NCBI GenBank assembly: GCA_043801935.1
Contig: JAZDLO010000049.1
Location: forward strand, 1 to 12,827
DNA: 12,827 nt
Source: JAZDLO01 sp043801935
Lineage (GTDB): Bacteria; Actinomycetota; Thermoleophilia; RBG-16-64-13
Direction of reading: 5' to 3'
Positions 1 to 7,721 of this stretch are shown one piece after another (position 1 is the stretch's first letter; the number at the start of each line of letters is the position of its first letter). The position numbers and the translations under genes are program-made. Under the pieces are notes generated by a model, which was not told the DNA's origin, made no database searches, and saw only the letters and a list, made by a program, of their open reading frames with translations.

Positions 1-498
1 GTCGCCGATCTCGTGCTCGCGAAGCAGCATCATCACATCAATGACGTCTTTTTCATTTAGGTGGACGATCTGCAGCTTCTCCAGCATGAGGTCGGCCAAA
101 GAAAGCGTGTACTTGTCGATCTCCAGACGCCCCTTCTCCCAGCTCACGACGTGACACATGTTCAGCTTGTCGAAGAAGATGTCGACGTGAGGTCGCTCGT
201 CCGCGGGATCGTCGTAGATCTTGCGGCCCAGCATGAGACCGGGGGTCAGGGACGCGGTGTAGGACTCATATCCCATGTCCTGCAAGAAGAACTTGTCTAT
301 CGCCTTCTCCTGTTTGTAGTAGGCGGCGAAATCGATATCCGTCAAGACCCTGTTCATCGAAACCTGGAGACCCTGATAGACCGGGCAGTGAATGCGGAAC
401 GCCACTGCTCCCAATAGCCGAAGATGAATACCGCGCTTCTCAGCCGAATCGACCATATCCAACGCTAGTTTTTCGAAGTCCTTGTGTTCCAGCTCCAT
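1..498 (-). CDS. Nucleotidyltransferase-fold (AbiEii-like) protein, 3' end cut by the window
   Basis: The 166 codons present read without a stop from ATG at 498 to the window edge, so the C-terminus is missing. The protein has the layout of small nucleotidyltransferase-fold proteins: a 'LLGAVAFRIHCP' segment (residues 28-39, equivalent to the family's G-G-x-A strand/helix), an acidic 'TDIDF' motif (53-57) and a third acidic strand 'HVDIFF' (104-109), followed by helices typical of the AbiEii/MNT-like group ('LADLMLEKLQ', 134-143). There is no signal peptide or membrane segment, so it is probably cytoplasmic. The start follows GGGAGGA and AAGGAAAG purine runs. It begins 29 bases after the phosphoesterase stop and is likely in the same transcript. 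What it transfers and to what is unknown. AbiEii proteins can be toxins with an AbiEi partner; no partner lies upstream, and downstream is out of view. The fold is moderately sure, the function is not. Confidence 0.6.
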   Translation of the reverse strand, partial: MELEHKDFEKLALDMVDSAEKRGIHLRLLGAVAFRIHCPVYQGLQVSMNRVLTDIDFAAYYKQEKAIDKFFLQDMGYESYTASLTPGLMLGRKIYDDPADERPHVDIFFDKLNMCHVVSWEKGRLEIDKYTLSLADLMLEKLQIVHLNEKDVIDVMMLLREHEIGD

Positions 499-527
499 AT
501 CTTTCCTTGGTCCTCCCTACGGGAATC

Positions 528-1484
528 TCATCCAGACGTGAAGGTCACGCCTTTGATGCCTTTCTTGTCGATATCCACTATGACTCCTCTCAACACCCCT
601 TCGCCATATTCGCTGCCAGGGTTGAGGCAAACGGTGCGGCCCAGCTTATGTGACCCCCTGCTCTCATGTATGTGACCGTGCAACCCCAGCCGAGGCTGGT
701 ACTTGTCTATGGCGTGGCGGATGGCCCGGCTGCCGACCGGGACCATGTGCGGTTTGCCGCCCATCTCGAGGGTAGGCCGCATCTGGTCGTCCAGTTGGGG
801 AGCTTGGTCGAGGACGGTGTCGTAGGGGGGGCAATGGAAGTTGAAGATAGAGTGTTCGAAATCCTTGACCTGGCCGGCCATCGAGTCGATCATGGCTTCG
901 AGTTGCTCCTCCGGAACGTCCCGCGGGCAGCGCCATGGCGTGATGTTGCCATACCCGGTGCTGATCATCGTGTAGTGCCCGTCTATCTGAATGACCTTGC
1001 CCTCGGGATTCACGACGTTGTCGCTGCCGTCGAAGAGAGCATCGATCTCGAACTCATCGTCGTTGCCGGGCTGGACATAGCATCTGATATTGGTCCCCTC
1101 CAACCGTTCCGCTGCGAATTGGAGGGACTCCCTGATCCGCTCGGTCATCAGATCCCTGAAGATCGCCTCTTGCGCGGCGGTATCGCCGGCAAGTCGTTCC
1201 AGCTCTTCCGGATCGGTCATGTATGGGTAGTAGCCCATGTCGACGATGTTCCGCTTGAACGCCTCGAACTGCTCTCCCGGTTTGACCACGTGTTCGCGAT
1301 CAAGGTGATTGACTTTGAACGACCCATCGGGTTGGCGCACGAACGGGATGACCTTCTTGCCGGTGATATCTCCCCCCAGAATGATCACCTGAGCATCGTA
1401 GAACTTGCCGGCGTTGATGAACTTCCTGAAGCACACCATGGACCCATGCGTGTCGGTGGTGAAGAAGACGCGTGTTACTGCCAT
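528..1484 (-). CDS. Calcineurin-like metallophosphoesterase (ICC/COG2129-like)
   Basis: This 318-residue protein carries the ordered metal-binding motifs of calcineurin-like phosphoesterases: D11-x-H13 ('TTDTHGS'), G38-D39 ('LGGDITG'), 'PGNDDE' (139-144, the GNxxE block with Asp in place of the usual His), 'FNFHCPP' with H217, and the GHxH block 'HGHIHES' (269-275). These would hold a two-metal centre that cleaves a phosphoester; the substrate cannot be read from sequence. Residues about 42-130 form an insertion between the second and third motifs, mostly charged and helical. No signal peptide is present. The ATG at 1484 is preferred because AAAGGT sits 7 bases upstream. The same frame stays open far upstream, but that stretch is antisense-type noise inside the permease gene. 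It lies 104 bases after the permease stop and 29 before the nucleotidyltransferase-like gene. Family is firm, specific role unknown. Confidence 0.85.
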   Translation of the reverse strand: MAVTRVFFTTDTHGSMVCFRKFINAGKFYDAQVIILGGDITGKKVIPFVRQPDGSFKVNHLDREHVVKPGEQFEAFKRNIVDMGYYPYMTDPEELERLAGDTAAQEAIFRDLMTERIRESLQFAAERLEGTNIRCYVQPGNDDEFEIDALFDGSDNVVNPEGKVIQIDGHYTMISTGYGNITPWRCPRDVPEEQLEAMIDSMAGQVKDFEHSIFNFHCPPYDTVLDQAPQLDDQMRPTLEMGGKPHMVPVGSRAIRHAIDKYQPRLGLHGHIHESRGSHKLGRTVCLNPGSEYGEGVLRGVIVDIDKKGIKGVTFTSG

Positions 1485-1499
1485 GCACGTGACCTTTCT

Positions 1500-1530
1500 G
1501 GGCTGGGTCGGACCGAGTCCGACCCAGCCC
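1500..1530. other. Perfect 14-bp stem hairpin between permease and phosphoesterase genes
   Basis: GGGCTGGGTCGGAC (1500-1513) and its exact reverse complement (1517-1530) are separated by three bases. On the transcribed (minus) strand the hairpin lies 58 bases after the permease stop and ends 15 bases before the phosphoesterase ATG, directly upstream of its AAAGG site. No T-run follows on either strand, so a classical intrinsic terminator is not supported. An mRNA-stabilising or processing stem, a partial terminator, or a structure limiting access to the ribosome site are all possible. Confidence 0.7.
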
Positions 1531-1588
1531 CTTACTACTGCTGCTACCCGGAGACCCCGATCATTCGCAGACTCCGGCAGACTTCGAC

Positions 1589-3223
1589 TCAGTCCGGCGG
1601 CACTGTCTTGAAGCGTAAGTCCATCTGCACGCCCCTCCTCCGCTGCAAGATCGTGGCAACGAAGTAGATGACGATCGGGAGGAGAATGAAGAAGAGCGCA
1701 GTGTACAAGAGGTTTTTGGTGTTCATTGTCGGCGTCGTGCCCGTCAGGAAGGTCGCGTAGATGGTAACTGCGGACACGCCGGTTGTCAGGACTCCCAGAA
1801 TGCTGATCACAGGTATGCCCAAGAACTTCGATTGCACGAGCTGCGGGGACTTCTCGAAGATGTCCTTGCGAACGTAGGGGAACACTATAGCGGCGACCCC
1901 GAGAATCACCCAGCCGACCATCCAGATCGTCACCGTGTAGGTGATGTAGCTGTACCAGGTAGTGAAGGTGGACACGGTGAGGACGAGCCACGCGATGACA
2001 AATGCGAGGAGAACGGCGCGATTGGGAGAGCCATTTCGAGAGACCTTGTTGAACCAGCCGGGGATCAGACCATCGAAGGAGAAGGCGAACAGGTTCCGGA
2101 CCGGACCGAAGGACAGCCCGAGGACCCCACCCCAGGTGGCTACCGCGAAGGCGAGGGGGCCGGCGATAAGCACCAGGAACCAGTTCTGAGTCATCCATAC
2201 GACCATGTAACTGATGAGCGGGTACGTGCCGATCATCCCGCTGGCCCCTCCCGTGCTCTCCAGGGTGGCCAAGGAACGGATCGTGTTTTCGCCGAGGCCG
2301 TAGTTCGCCGTACTGCTGAAGAGGATCCAGTACACCACAAAGAGGGCCATAGATCCCAGCTGGGCGATAGGCATGGCTTTGTTGACCTTCTTGATCTCGC
2401 CCGAGATGTTGGCGGCATATGTAGACCCCAGAGTGCTGAGGTTCACGAAAGCGAGGCCGGCCCAAATGGTGGCGGCAATGGAGAATCCCGGCAAGCCCCC
2501 AGGTAGAGCGTTCACCGCGTTCGTCACATCGGCCCACTTGATGCCCTGGATCCTCTCGAATCCGGCGATGGCGTTGGCCTCACCTCCCGAAGACAGACAG
2601 ATGATGATGAACGAGATCAACATGACCCACTGGACGGCGAGGACGACCCACATGGCCCTCATCACGTGCTTGGTGCCCAAAGCCATGACGCCGAACGCCA
2701 AAGCAAGGACCCCTGACGCAAGGAGCCATATGGCCCACCTGTTGTCTGGCGTCGTTATGCTCAGATATTGACCCCAGCGGATGAGAGTGTCGTTCCCCGT
2801 CGCCAGCCCCTCCGCGAGGAAGGTATTGCCGAACCCCCAGTTCACAGTCCACTGTGAGAGGAGCCCCGACCAGTTGATGCCCACGATGGTGAGGGTCCAA
2901 CTCGCGATGAAACCGAGGAGTGGGTTCAGGATACGACTGACATAGATGTACTCGCCGCCGGATCTCGGCATGCTGAGTGACATGAACACATAGACGGCGG
3001 CGATCGGGAACAGCAGTAGGATGGTGAAGCTTGTCCAGAACCCTTTGGCACCGAGATAGAGCGTCTGTGATTGAGTGAAGTAGAGGAAAGCAAACGTCAT
3101 TGTCGGGCAGACGAAGGCGTAGACCAGAGCGCTCCACGGACTGACGGTCCTCGTCAGGCCGGAGGCGCGCCGTACGAACAGTTCCCCTCCCGTTCCCTGT
3201 CCTTCCTTTTCTTCTTTTGCCAC
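1589..3223 (-). CDS. APC-superfamily amino-acid permease
   Basis: This 544-residue, very hydrophobic protein has about twelve predicted membrane segments and is a cytoplasmic-membrane transporter of the amino acid-polyamine-organocation (APC) superfamily. Family hallmarks are visible: 'MPRSGGEYIYVSR' after the second membrane segment, 'YAANISGEIKKVNKAMP' near the middle, and 'RNLFAFSFDGLIPGWFNKV' followed by 'SPNRAVLLAF' in the loop before a late membrane segment. It probably imports an amino acid or related amine by proton symport or exchange; the substrate is not readable. The GTG at 3223 is chosen over the in-frame GTG at 3244 because AAGGGGAGGTG lies 6 bases before it and nothing comparable precedes 3244. 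It sits 364 bases downstream of glcF on the same strand, with the phosphoesterase behind it. A link to the aminotransferase operon is inferred only. Confidence 0.9.
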   Translation of the reverse strand: MAKEEKEGQGTGGELFVRRASGLTRTVSPWSALVYAFVCPTMTFAFLYFTQSQTLYLGAKGFWTSFTILLLFPIAAVYVFMSLSMPRSGGEYIYVSRILNPLLGFIASWTLTIVGINWSGLLSQWTVNWGFGNTFLAEGLATGNDTLIRWGQYLSITTPDNRWAIWLLASGVLALAFGVMALGTKHVMRAMWVVLAVQWVMLISFIIICLSSGGEANAIAGFERIQGIKWADVTNAVNALPGGLPGFSIAATIWAGLAFVNLSTLGSTYAANISGEIKKVNKAMPIAQLGSMALFVVYWILFSSTANYGLGENTIRSLATLESTGGASGMIGTYPLISYMVVWMTQNWFLVLIAGPLAFAVATWGGVLGLSFGPVRNLFAFSFDGLIPGWFNKVSRNGSPNRAVLLAFVIAWLVLTVSTFTTWYSYITYTVTIWMVGWVILGVAAIVFPYVRKDIFEKSPQLVQSKFLGIPVISILGVLTTGVSAVTIYATFLTGTTPTMNTKNLLYTALFFILLPIVIYFVATILQRRRGVQMDLRFKTVPPD

Positions 3224-3228
3224 AATCC

Positions 3229-3238
3229 ACCTCCCCTT
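3229..3238 (-). promoter_or_regulatory. Strong ribosome binding site deciding the permease start
   Basis: The minus strand reads AAGGGGAGGT here, with GGAGG ending 6 bases before the GTG at 3223. This places translation at 3223 rather than at the upstream in-frame GTG (3244), which would put the site inside the coding sequence. Confidence 0.75.
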
Positions 3239-3587
3239 AGACACTATTGCAGCTTAAAGGTCGACGCAGCACTGGGTTGGTCAAGGGACGATATGCAGGA
3301 GTACTTGTCTGTCGTTAGCCTGACGGCGCCGACAACTGTCCGTTCAACGTTCAGCTAACCCGCGTCCACTGGCAGAAGAAAGGAATCACAGACTGCCCCC
3401 CGCTCCTGTCTCACCTCCCCTCCGTCCCCAATCCGGCTTTGGCAAACCCAAGGAACGGCCCCCCTGTGAGCTCCGGTCGGACCGCTTTGGAACCATATGA
3501 ATGTACACAACCGCAAACACTCACACAAGCACTCCGTGGATTCTGTCCCAGACATCCTCTTTCTCTCGCTCATCGGTCCACGTTTTG
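3239..3587. other. Gene-free spacer between glcF and the permease gene
   Basis: No coding frame here is convincing on either strand. It holds a bulged inverted repeat at 3314-3359 (listed separately). On the minus strand there is an isolated TTGACC hexamer (3284-3279), without a credible -10 at normal spacing, so a permease promoter is possible but not shown. No T-rich intrinsic terminator follows glcF. A minus-strand frame of about 70 codons starting near 3575 has no ribosome site and no recognisable composition. The 45-base box found beside the regulator is not present. Confidence 0.5.
3314..3359. repeat. Bulged inverted repeat upstream of the permease
   Basis: GTTAGC-c-TGA (3314-3323) pairs with TCAGCTAAC (3351-3359), giving nine base pairs with one bulged base around a 27-base loop that contains CGGCGCCG. 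No T-run follows on either strand. It could be a weak terminator for glcDEF, an operator, or chance. Confidence 0.35.
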
Positions 3588-4964
3588 TTAGGTTGCCGAA
3601 GTGCCGGGCGGTGCCGCCTGCTCGGCCTCTTGGATCAGCTGAGAAACACTTATCACTCGTGTCGATAGGCCGCGACGCTTCGCTCCGAGTGACAACTGCA
3701 TGATGCACGAGGGGCACTCCGTCACAAGGACATCCGCACCGGACTTCTCGACGTTCTCCGCCTTGCGCTCGAGGATCTTCATGGAGATGTCGTTGTGCAT
3801 GAAGTTGTATGAGCCGGCTGCCCCGCAGCACCAGTCGGCCTCGCGAAGCTCCCGGTAGTCTACGCCGGGAATGGACCGCATGAGCTCCCGGGGTTGAGAC
3901 ACGATGCCTTGGTAGCGGGCTCCGAGATGACAGGGGTCATGGTAGGTGACCGTGGCCGAGAGCTCACCGAGGGGAGCGCTGATGCCCAAGGCGTGCATCA
4001 GCTCGCTGAAGCTCCGCGCCTTGACCACAAGGAGCTCGGCCTTCTCGGCGTACTCGGGGTCGTCTTTCAAGAGGTGGGCGTATTCCTTGAGATGACCAGA
4101 GCAACTACCGCAGTCGGATACGATGTAGTCGTATCGCTCGAGGTCGCCGAGCTTGTCGAGGTTGCTCCTTGCAAGAAGCCGAGCCCCTTCAACATCCCCG
4201 TAGCCGTAAACGGGCATCCCGCAACAGTTGTTGGGCAGAACCGCCACCTCGATCCCGTTGTGCTCGAGCACATCTACCGTAGCCTCGCCCACCTCAGGCA
4301 GCATGTAGTTGTAACCGCACGAGATCCAGTACCCGACCTTGAGACCTGAGGTCGCCTTCACCGGCCTGGTGCGTTTCTTCAGCCTGGTCCTCAAGAAACT
4401 CGCCGGCACCTCCTCTCTGATCTCCATCGCTTTTTCCAGCTTGGGATTGATCATCCTAAGCAGACCGAGGCGCTTCGCCACACCCGCCAGACCGAGTCGG
4501 CGCCCTATCCACATGATGCCGATGATCCAAGACATGAGTCTCGGATGCGGGAGGAACCTGCGGAATATGAATCGCTGGACGGCAGGCCGCCCAAGCCGCT
4601 TTCCGTAGGTCTCCCGGAAGGCGATGACCAGTCGGTCCGTCTCGACTGCCGGAAAGCAATTGGCGGTACAGGCGCGACACAAGAGACAGTTCTCAAAGGC
4701 CTCCCGCAGATCTGGATCAAGCGGGGTCTCTCCCTCGATGAGATTGCGGAAGAGCGCGTTCTTCCCGCGCGCGACGTGAGCTTCTTTGTTCGTGGCCGTA
4801 TACACAGGACACGTGGGCTGACAGAATCCGCACCTCCCGCACTTGGCGACTTCGTCGTAGAGATCGAGGAGCTCTGGGGCCCCATCGGGTGTCGCCACAG
4901 CCGTGGCCGCAGCCGCCGTCACAGCCGCGGCACCCTCGCCGCTTGCAGAGGGCTCGGGTTCCAT
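3588..4964 (-). CDS. glcF: Glycolate/2-hydroxyacid oxidase iron-sulfur subunit GlcF
   Basis: This 458-residue protein is the electron-transfer subunit of a GlcDEF-type 2-hydroxyacid dehydrogenase. It has two ferredoxin-type [4Fe-4S] motifs: C42-x2-C45-x2-C48-x3-C52 ('CGRCGFCQPTCP') and C93-x2-C96-x2-C99-x3-C103 ('CLLCRACTANCFP'). Two cysteine-rich CCG domains follow: the first with C216, C247-C248, C285 and C288; the second with 'DPCHLG' (C345), 'DWCCGAAGS' (C379-C380) and 'ECPSC' (C417, C420). All expected cysteines are present, so it looks functional. It should pass electrons from the flavin subunits to a quinone or other carrier; there is no membrane span. The first ~30 residues are alanine-rich low complexity, an extension before the conserved part. 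The ATG lies two bases after the glcE stop, with GGGGGG 8 bases upstream. Length is slightly above the ~400-450 usual for the family. Glycolate versus lactate cannot be told apart. Confidence 0.9.
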   Translation of the reverse strand: MEPEPSASGEGAAAVTAAAATAVATPDGAPELLDLYDEVAKCGRCGFCQPTCPVYTATNKEAHVARGKNALFRNLIEGETPLDPDLREAFENCLLCRACTANCFPAVETDRLVIAFRETYGKRLGRPAVQRFIFRRFLPHPRLMSWIIGIMWIGRRLGLAGVAKRLGLLRMINPKLEKAMEIREEVPASFLRTRLKKRTRPVKATSGLKVGYWISCGYNYMLPEVGEATVDVLEHNGIEVAVLPNNCCGMPVYGYGDVEGARLLARSNLDKLGDLERYDYIVSDCGSCSGHLKEYAHLLKDDPEYAEKAELLVVKARSFSELMHALGISAPLGELSATVTYHDPCHLGARYQGIVSQPRELMRSIPGVDYRELREADWCCGAAGSYNFMHNDISMKILERKAENVEKSGADVLVTECPSCIMQLSLGAKRRGLSTRVISVSQLIQEAEQAAPPGTSAT

Positions 4965-4966
4965 GC

Positions 4967-6322
4967 CTAAAGCCCCCCCACGAAACGACCGGGATTCATG
5001 ATTCCTCTCGGATCGAACTTCTGCTTCACAGCCCGGATCAGCCCGTAATCGGTCCGGCGACTTCCCCAGGCATCGAATTCGGCGCCCAGCGCAGACCAGC
5101 CGTCAAGCACCGACATCGCCCCCTCCCGTTTCTCTGCATCCGCCCGCACCCCTTCTGCGAACGTCCGCAGATCCGCGGGCGAACCGGCGGCGTATGCCTC
5201 GAGGTACCCTATCCCGCAACTCATCGTGTAGGATGCGGCCACGCCGTTCGCCCGAGAATGCTCCTCCACGGCGGCAGCCAGGTCCCACGCGGATCCGAGC
5301 GGTACGGTACAGCGCAACCCCACGCACGAAGGGCGATCAAGCGCCTTGTCGCGAAGTGCCGCGAATCTCTCCCAGCCCTCACCGGGGGTGAATCCGACCT
5401 CCGAGGCGCGGCGGGACTCGATTATCTCCGTTCCCGACCCCAGCTCGGCACAAAAGGAAGAGATGTCGCGCACCTGACGCTCCACGGCGGCGGAGTGTCC
5501 CTCTAGGCCGATCAGCATCAGGTACGAGCCATCGGAGCGAGATAAGTGCCGGTCAAGACCCAGAAGTCCTGCGCATGCAGGTGACATGAGCTCGAGCGAA
5601 GAGGGAAGAAGAGGGGATCCAAGGATCCTGGACACGAGTCGGCGACCCGCTCCCAAACCGGGCAGCAGTGTCGGTAGAAGTTCCTCGCTAGCGGGAAGGG
5701 GCAGGAGGCGAACGGTTGCTTCTGCGATGACCCCTATCGTCCCGAGCGAACCGATGAAGAGCTTGCCCACATCGTAACCTGCGACATTCTTGAGAACCCG
5801 GCCACCAAAGTTGGCCAGGCTACCGTCGGAGAGAACGACCTTTAGTCCGAGGACCAAGTCCCGAAGACCACCATACTGTCGCCGCCGGGGGCCGTGGTCC
5901 GCGCAGGCGATCACTCCGCCTATCGTCGCCCGATCTCTGGACTGCGGATCGAGCGGTAGGACCAGGGAATCCTGGCGCACCATCGACTGAACGTGCTGGA
6001 TAGTGACCCCTGCCTGAGCGGTCAGGACAAGATTCTCAGGATCGTACTCGATGACAGAATCCATGGCGCTCATGTCTAGCACCATGTCCACGCGAGAAGG
6101 AGGGTTTCCGATCCCTAGCTTGGTCCCACCCCCGAGCGCGGCCATCGCCATGCCGCGCTTGGAGGCCCAACCTACTATCTGTTCTAGCTCGTGGACGGTG
6201 GTCGGACGTGCGCCCACGGCCGGCGTAACTCCCGCAATCTCGATCTGCGGGTTTCCGTCCAACGCAGTACCAGGTACGAGGAGCGCCAACTCGGCTGGGA
6301 CGCCACCGATATCAGGAGGCAT
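4967..6322 (-). CDS. glcE: Glycolate/2-hydroxyacid oxidase FAD-binding subunit GlcE
   Basis: This 451-residue protein is a short FAD_binding_4-type flavoprotein of the GlcE type. The phosphate-binding N-terminal half carries 'ALGGGTKLGIG' (62-72), 'LTAQAGVT' (100-107), 'TIGGVIACADHGPRRRQYG' (133-151), 'GGRVLKNVAGYDVGKLFIG' (173-191) and 'GTIGVIAEATVRL' (194-206). The C-terminal 'KQKFDPRGIMNPGRF' (433-447) is the family's closing motif. With GlcD and GlcF it forms the cytoplasmic or membrane-peripheral hydroxyacid dehydrogenase. The ATG at 6322 is chosen over TTG at 6328 because an AGGGGGG run is 6 bases before the ATG but abuts the TTG. Its start overlaps the glcD stop by 11 bases and its stop is two bases before glcF, indicating translational coupling. 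It is more divergent in the middle (210-330), as usual for this subunit. Confidence 0.88.
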   Translation of the reverse strand: MPPDIGGVPAELALLVPGTALDGNPQIEIAGVTPAVGARPTTVHELEQIVGWASKRGMAMAALGGGTKLGIGNPPSRVDMVLDMSAMDSVIEYDPENLVLTAQAGVTIQHVQSMVRQDSLVLPLDPQSRDRATIGGVIACADHGPRRRQYGGLRDLVLGLKVVLSDGSLANFGGRVLKNVAGYDVGKLFIGSLGTIGVIAEATVRLLPLPASEELLPTLLPGLGAGRRLVSRILGSPLLPSSLELMSPACAGLLGLDRHLSRSDGSYLMLIGLEGHSAAVERQVRDISSFCAELGSGTEIIESRRASEVGFTPGEGWERFAALRDKALDRPSCVGLRCTVPLGSAWDLAAAVEEHSRANGVAASYTMSCGIGYLEAYAAGSPADLRTFAEGVRADAEKREGAMSVLDGWSALGAEFDAWGSRRTDYGLIRAVKQKFDPRGIMNPGRFVGGL

Positions 6323-7721
6323 GAGCAACCCCCCTGGCGACAGCTCGTGAAGGCAGGACCTTGCCCGGGTTGCACGTGTCGCCCGGGTCGAACACCTCTT
6401 TGAGCCATTCCTGCGCTCGTAAGTCGTTCTCGGTGAAGAGCGTACTCATCGCCTCCACCTTCTCGATGCCGATACCGTGCTCCCCAGTTATCGTCCCGCC
6501 CAGCGCCACACAGGCAGCGAGGATCTCCATGCCTGCTTTCATGGCCCGCTCTCGGTCCGTCCGGATCCTGCTGTCGAACAACACGAAAGGATGTAGATTC
6601 CCGTCACCAGCGTGAGCTACGTTCGCGATCCTGAGATCGTATTTCTCACCGATCTCGTAGACTCTTCGCAAAGCGTCGGGGAGCTTCGTGCGAGGTACCG
6701 TGCCGTCGAGGAGCAAGTAATTCGGGGCCAGGCGAGCCACGGCGCCAGCTGCACCTTTGCGTCCTTTCCACAAGGCGACCCGTTCATCTTCACCCCGTGC
6801 CACTCGTACCTCTCGAGCCTTGTTGCGCTCGCACATCGCGAGCACGTCGGCGGCCATGTCCTCCATACCGTCGAGGAGCCCGTCCAGTTCGATGAGGAGC
6901 ACTGCCGCGGAGTCTCTGGGAAACCCCAGAGCCTCGGAGTCCTCGACCGCTTGGATCACGAGCTTGTCCATCAACTCAAGAGTCGCGGGCACCATGCCGG
7001 CGGCCACTATGGCGGAGACCGTCCTGGCGGCGTCATCGATGCTGTCGTAGATCGCCAGCAAGGTCTTGACGGCTTCGGCCTTTCGCAGGATCCGGAGTAC
7101 AGCCCGGGTACAGATCCCAAAGGTACCCTCGCTCCCGACGAAACCACCTAATAAGTCGAATCCAGGCAGATCGAGAGCTTTCCCGCCCAACCAGACCACC
7201 TCGCCGTCAGGGAGCACGACTTCCGCCCCAACGACGTGATTGGATGTGACCCCATACTTGAAGCAATGCGGACCGCCGGCGTTCTCCGCGATGTTGCCCC
7301 CGATGGAAGACGCTTTCGCGCTCGAAGGATCAGGAGCGTAGTAGTAACCGAGGGGATCGAGAATGGTCGAGATCTCCTCGTTGTAGATGCCGGACTCCAC
7401 GATCATTCGCTCGTTCGCGAGGTCTATCTCCACGACTCGTCTCATGCGAGCCATTTCGATGACAAGACCCCCCCTCACCGCGATCGTGGCCCCCGTCAGG
7501 TTGGTGGCGCAGCCGCGGGGCAGAAAAGGCGTGTTCTCGCGATGGGCGATTCGCACCACTGACGCTACTTCGTCCGTCGACTCGACGAAAACGACGGCAT
7601 CGGGGAGTGACTTCTCGACGTAACCATCGTACGCGTAGGTCTGAAGATCAGCCCTCTTCCAGAGCACGTCTTCCGCGCCGACGATCCCTCTCAACTCGCC
7701 AAGTAGGCCGTCTGAGATCAC
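6312..7721 (-). CDS. glcD: FAD-linked 2-hydroxyacid (glycolate/lactate) dehydrogenase catalytic subunit GlcD
   Basis: This 469-residue protein is the catalytic flavoprotein that oxidises a 2-hydroxyacid such as glycolate or D-lactate to the 2-oxoacid. The FAD-binding N-terminal domain shows 'FLPRGCATNLTGATIA' (66-81), 'VESGIYNEEI' (108-117), 'SSIGGNIAENAGGPHCFKYG' (138-157) and 'GFVGSEGTFGI' (193-203). The C-terminal FAD-oxidase domain shows 'VAHAGDGNLHP' (368-378) and 'TGEHGIGIEK' (412-421), whose histidines are part of the active site in this family, and ends with 'DPGDTCNPGKVLP'. Length matches GlcD (about 460-500). The start is GTG at 7721, with AAGGAG five bases upstream. It is the first clear gene of glcDEF. 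A 389-base leader separates it from the 45-base box at 8111-8155, implying control by the neighbouring regulator. D-lactate dehydrogenases share these motifs, so the substrate is open. Confidence 0.92.
   Translation of the reverse strand: MISDGLLGELRGIVGAEDVLWKRADLQTYAYDGYVEKSLPDAVVFVESTDEVASVVRIAHRENTPFLPRGCATNLTGATIAVRGGLVIEMARMRRVVEIDLANERMIVESGIYNEEISTILDPLGYYYAPDPSSAKASSIGGNIAENAGGPHCFKYGVTSNHVVGAEVVLPDGEVVWLGGKALDLPGFDLLGGFVGSEGTFGICTRAVLRILRKAEAVKTLLAIYDSIDDAARTVSAIVAAGMVPATLELMDKLVIQAVEDSEALGFPRDSAAVLLIELDGLLDGMEDMAADVLAMCERNKAREVRVARGEDERVALWKGRKGAAGAVARLAPNYLLLDGTVPRTKLPDALRRVYEIGEKYDLRIANVAHAGDGNLHPFVLFDSRIRTDRERAMKAGMEILAACVALGGTITGEHGIGIEKVEAMSTLFTENDLRAQEWLKEVFDPGDTCNPGKVLPSRAVARGVAHAS

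Noticed and set aside
666..1667. A long plus-strand frame of 333 codons opposite the phosphoesterase gene.
   Set aside because: It is antisense to a gene with intact catalytic motifs, has no ribosome site or family features, and is expected in high-GC DNA.
1832..2506. Plus-strand frame of 224 codons opposite the permease.
   Set aside because: Its charged, low-complexity translation is the mirror of membrane-segment codons on the other strand; no independent support.
1485..2537. The phosphoesterase frame remains open upstream for about 350 more codons, suggesting a 669-residue fusion.
   Set aside because: That stretch lies in another frame of the clearly coding permease gene, gives a His/Arg-rich nonsense translation, and the phosphoesterase has its own ATG and ribosome site at 1484.
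3355..3831. Minus-strand frame of 158 codons overlapping the glcF end and the following spacer.
   Set aside because: The first half is an off-frame reading of glcF; the rest has no ribosome site and no recognisable domain.
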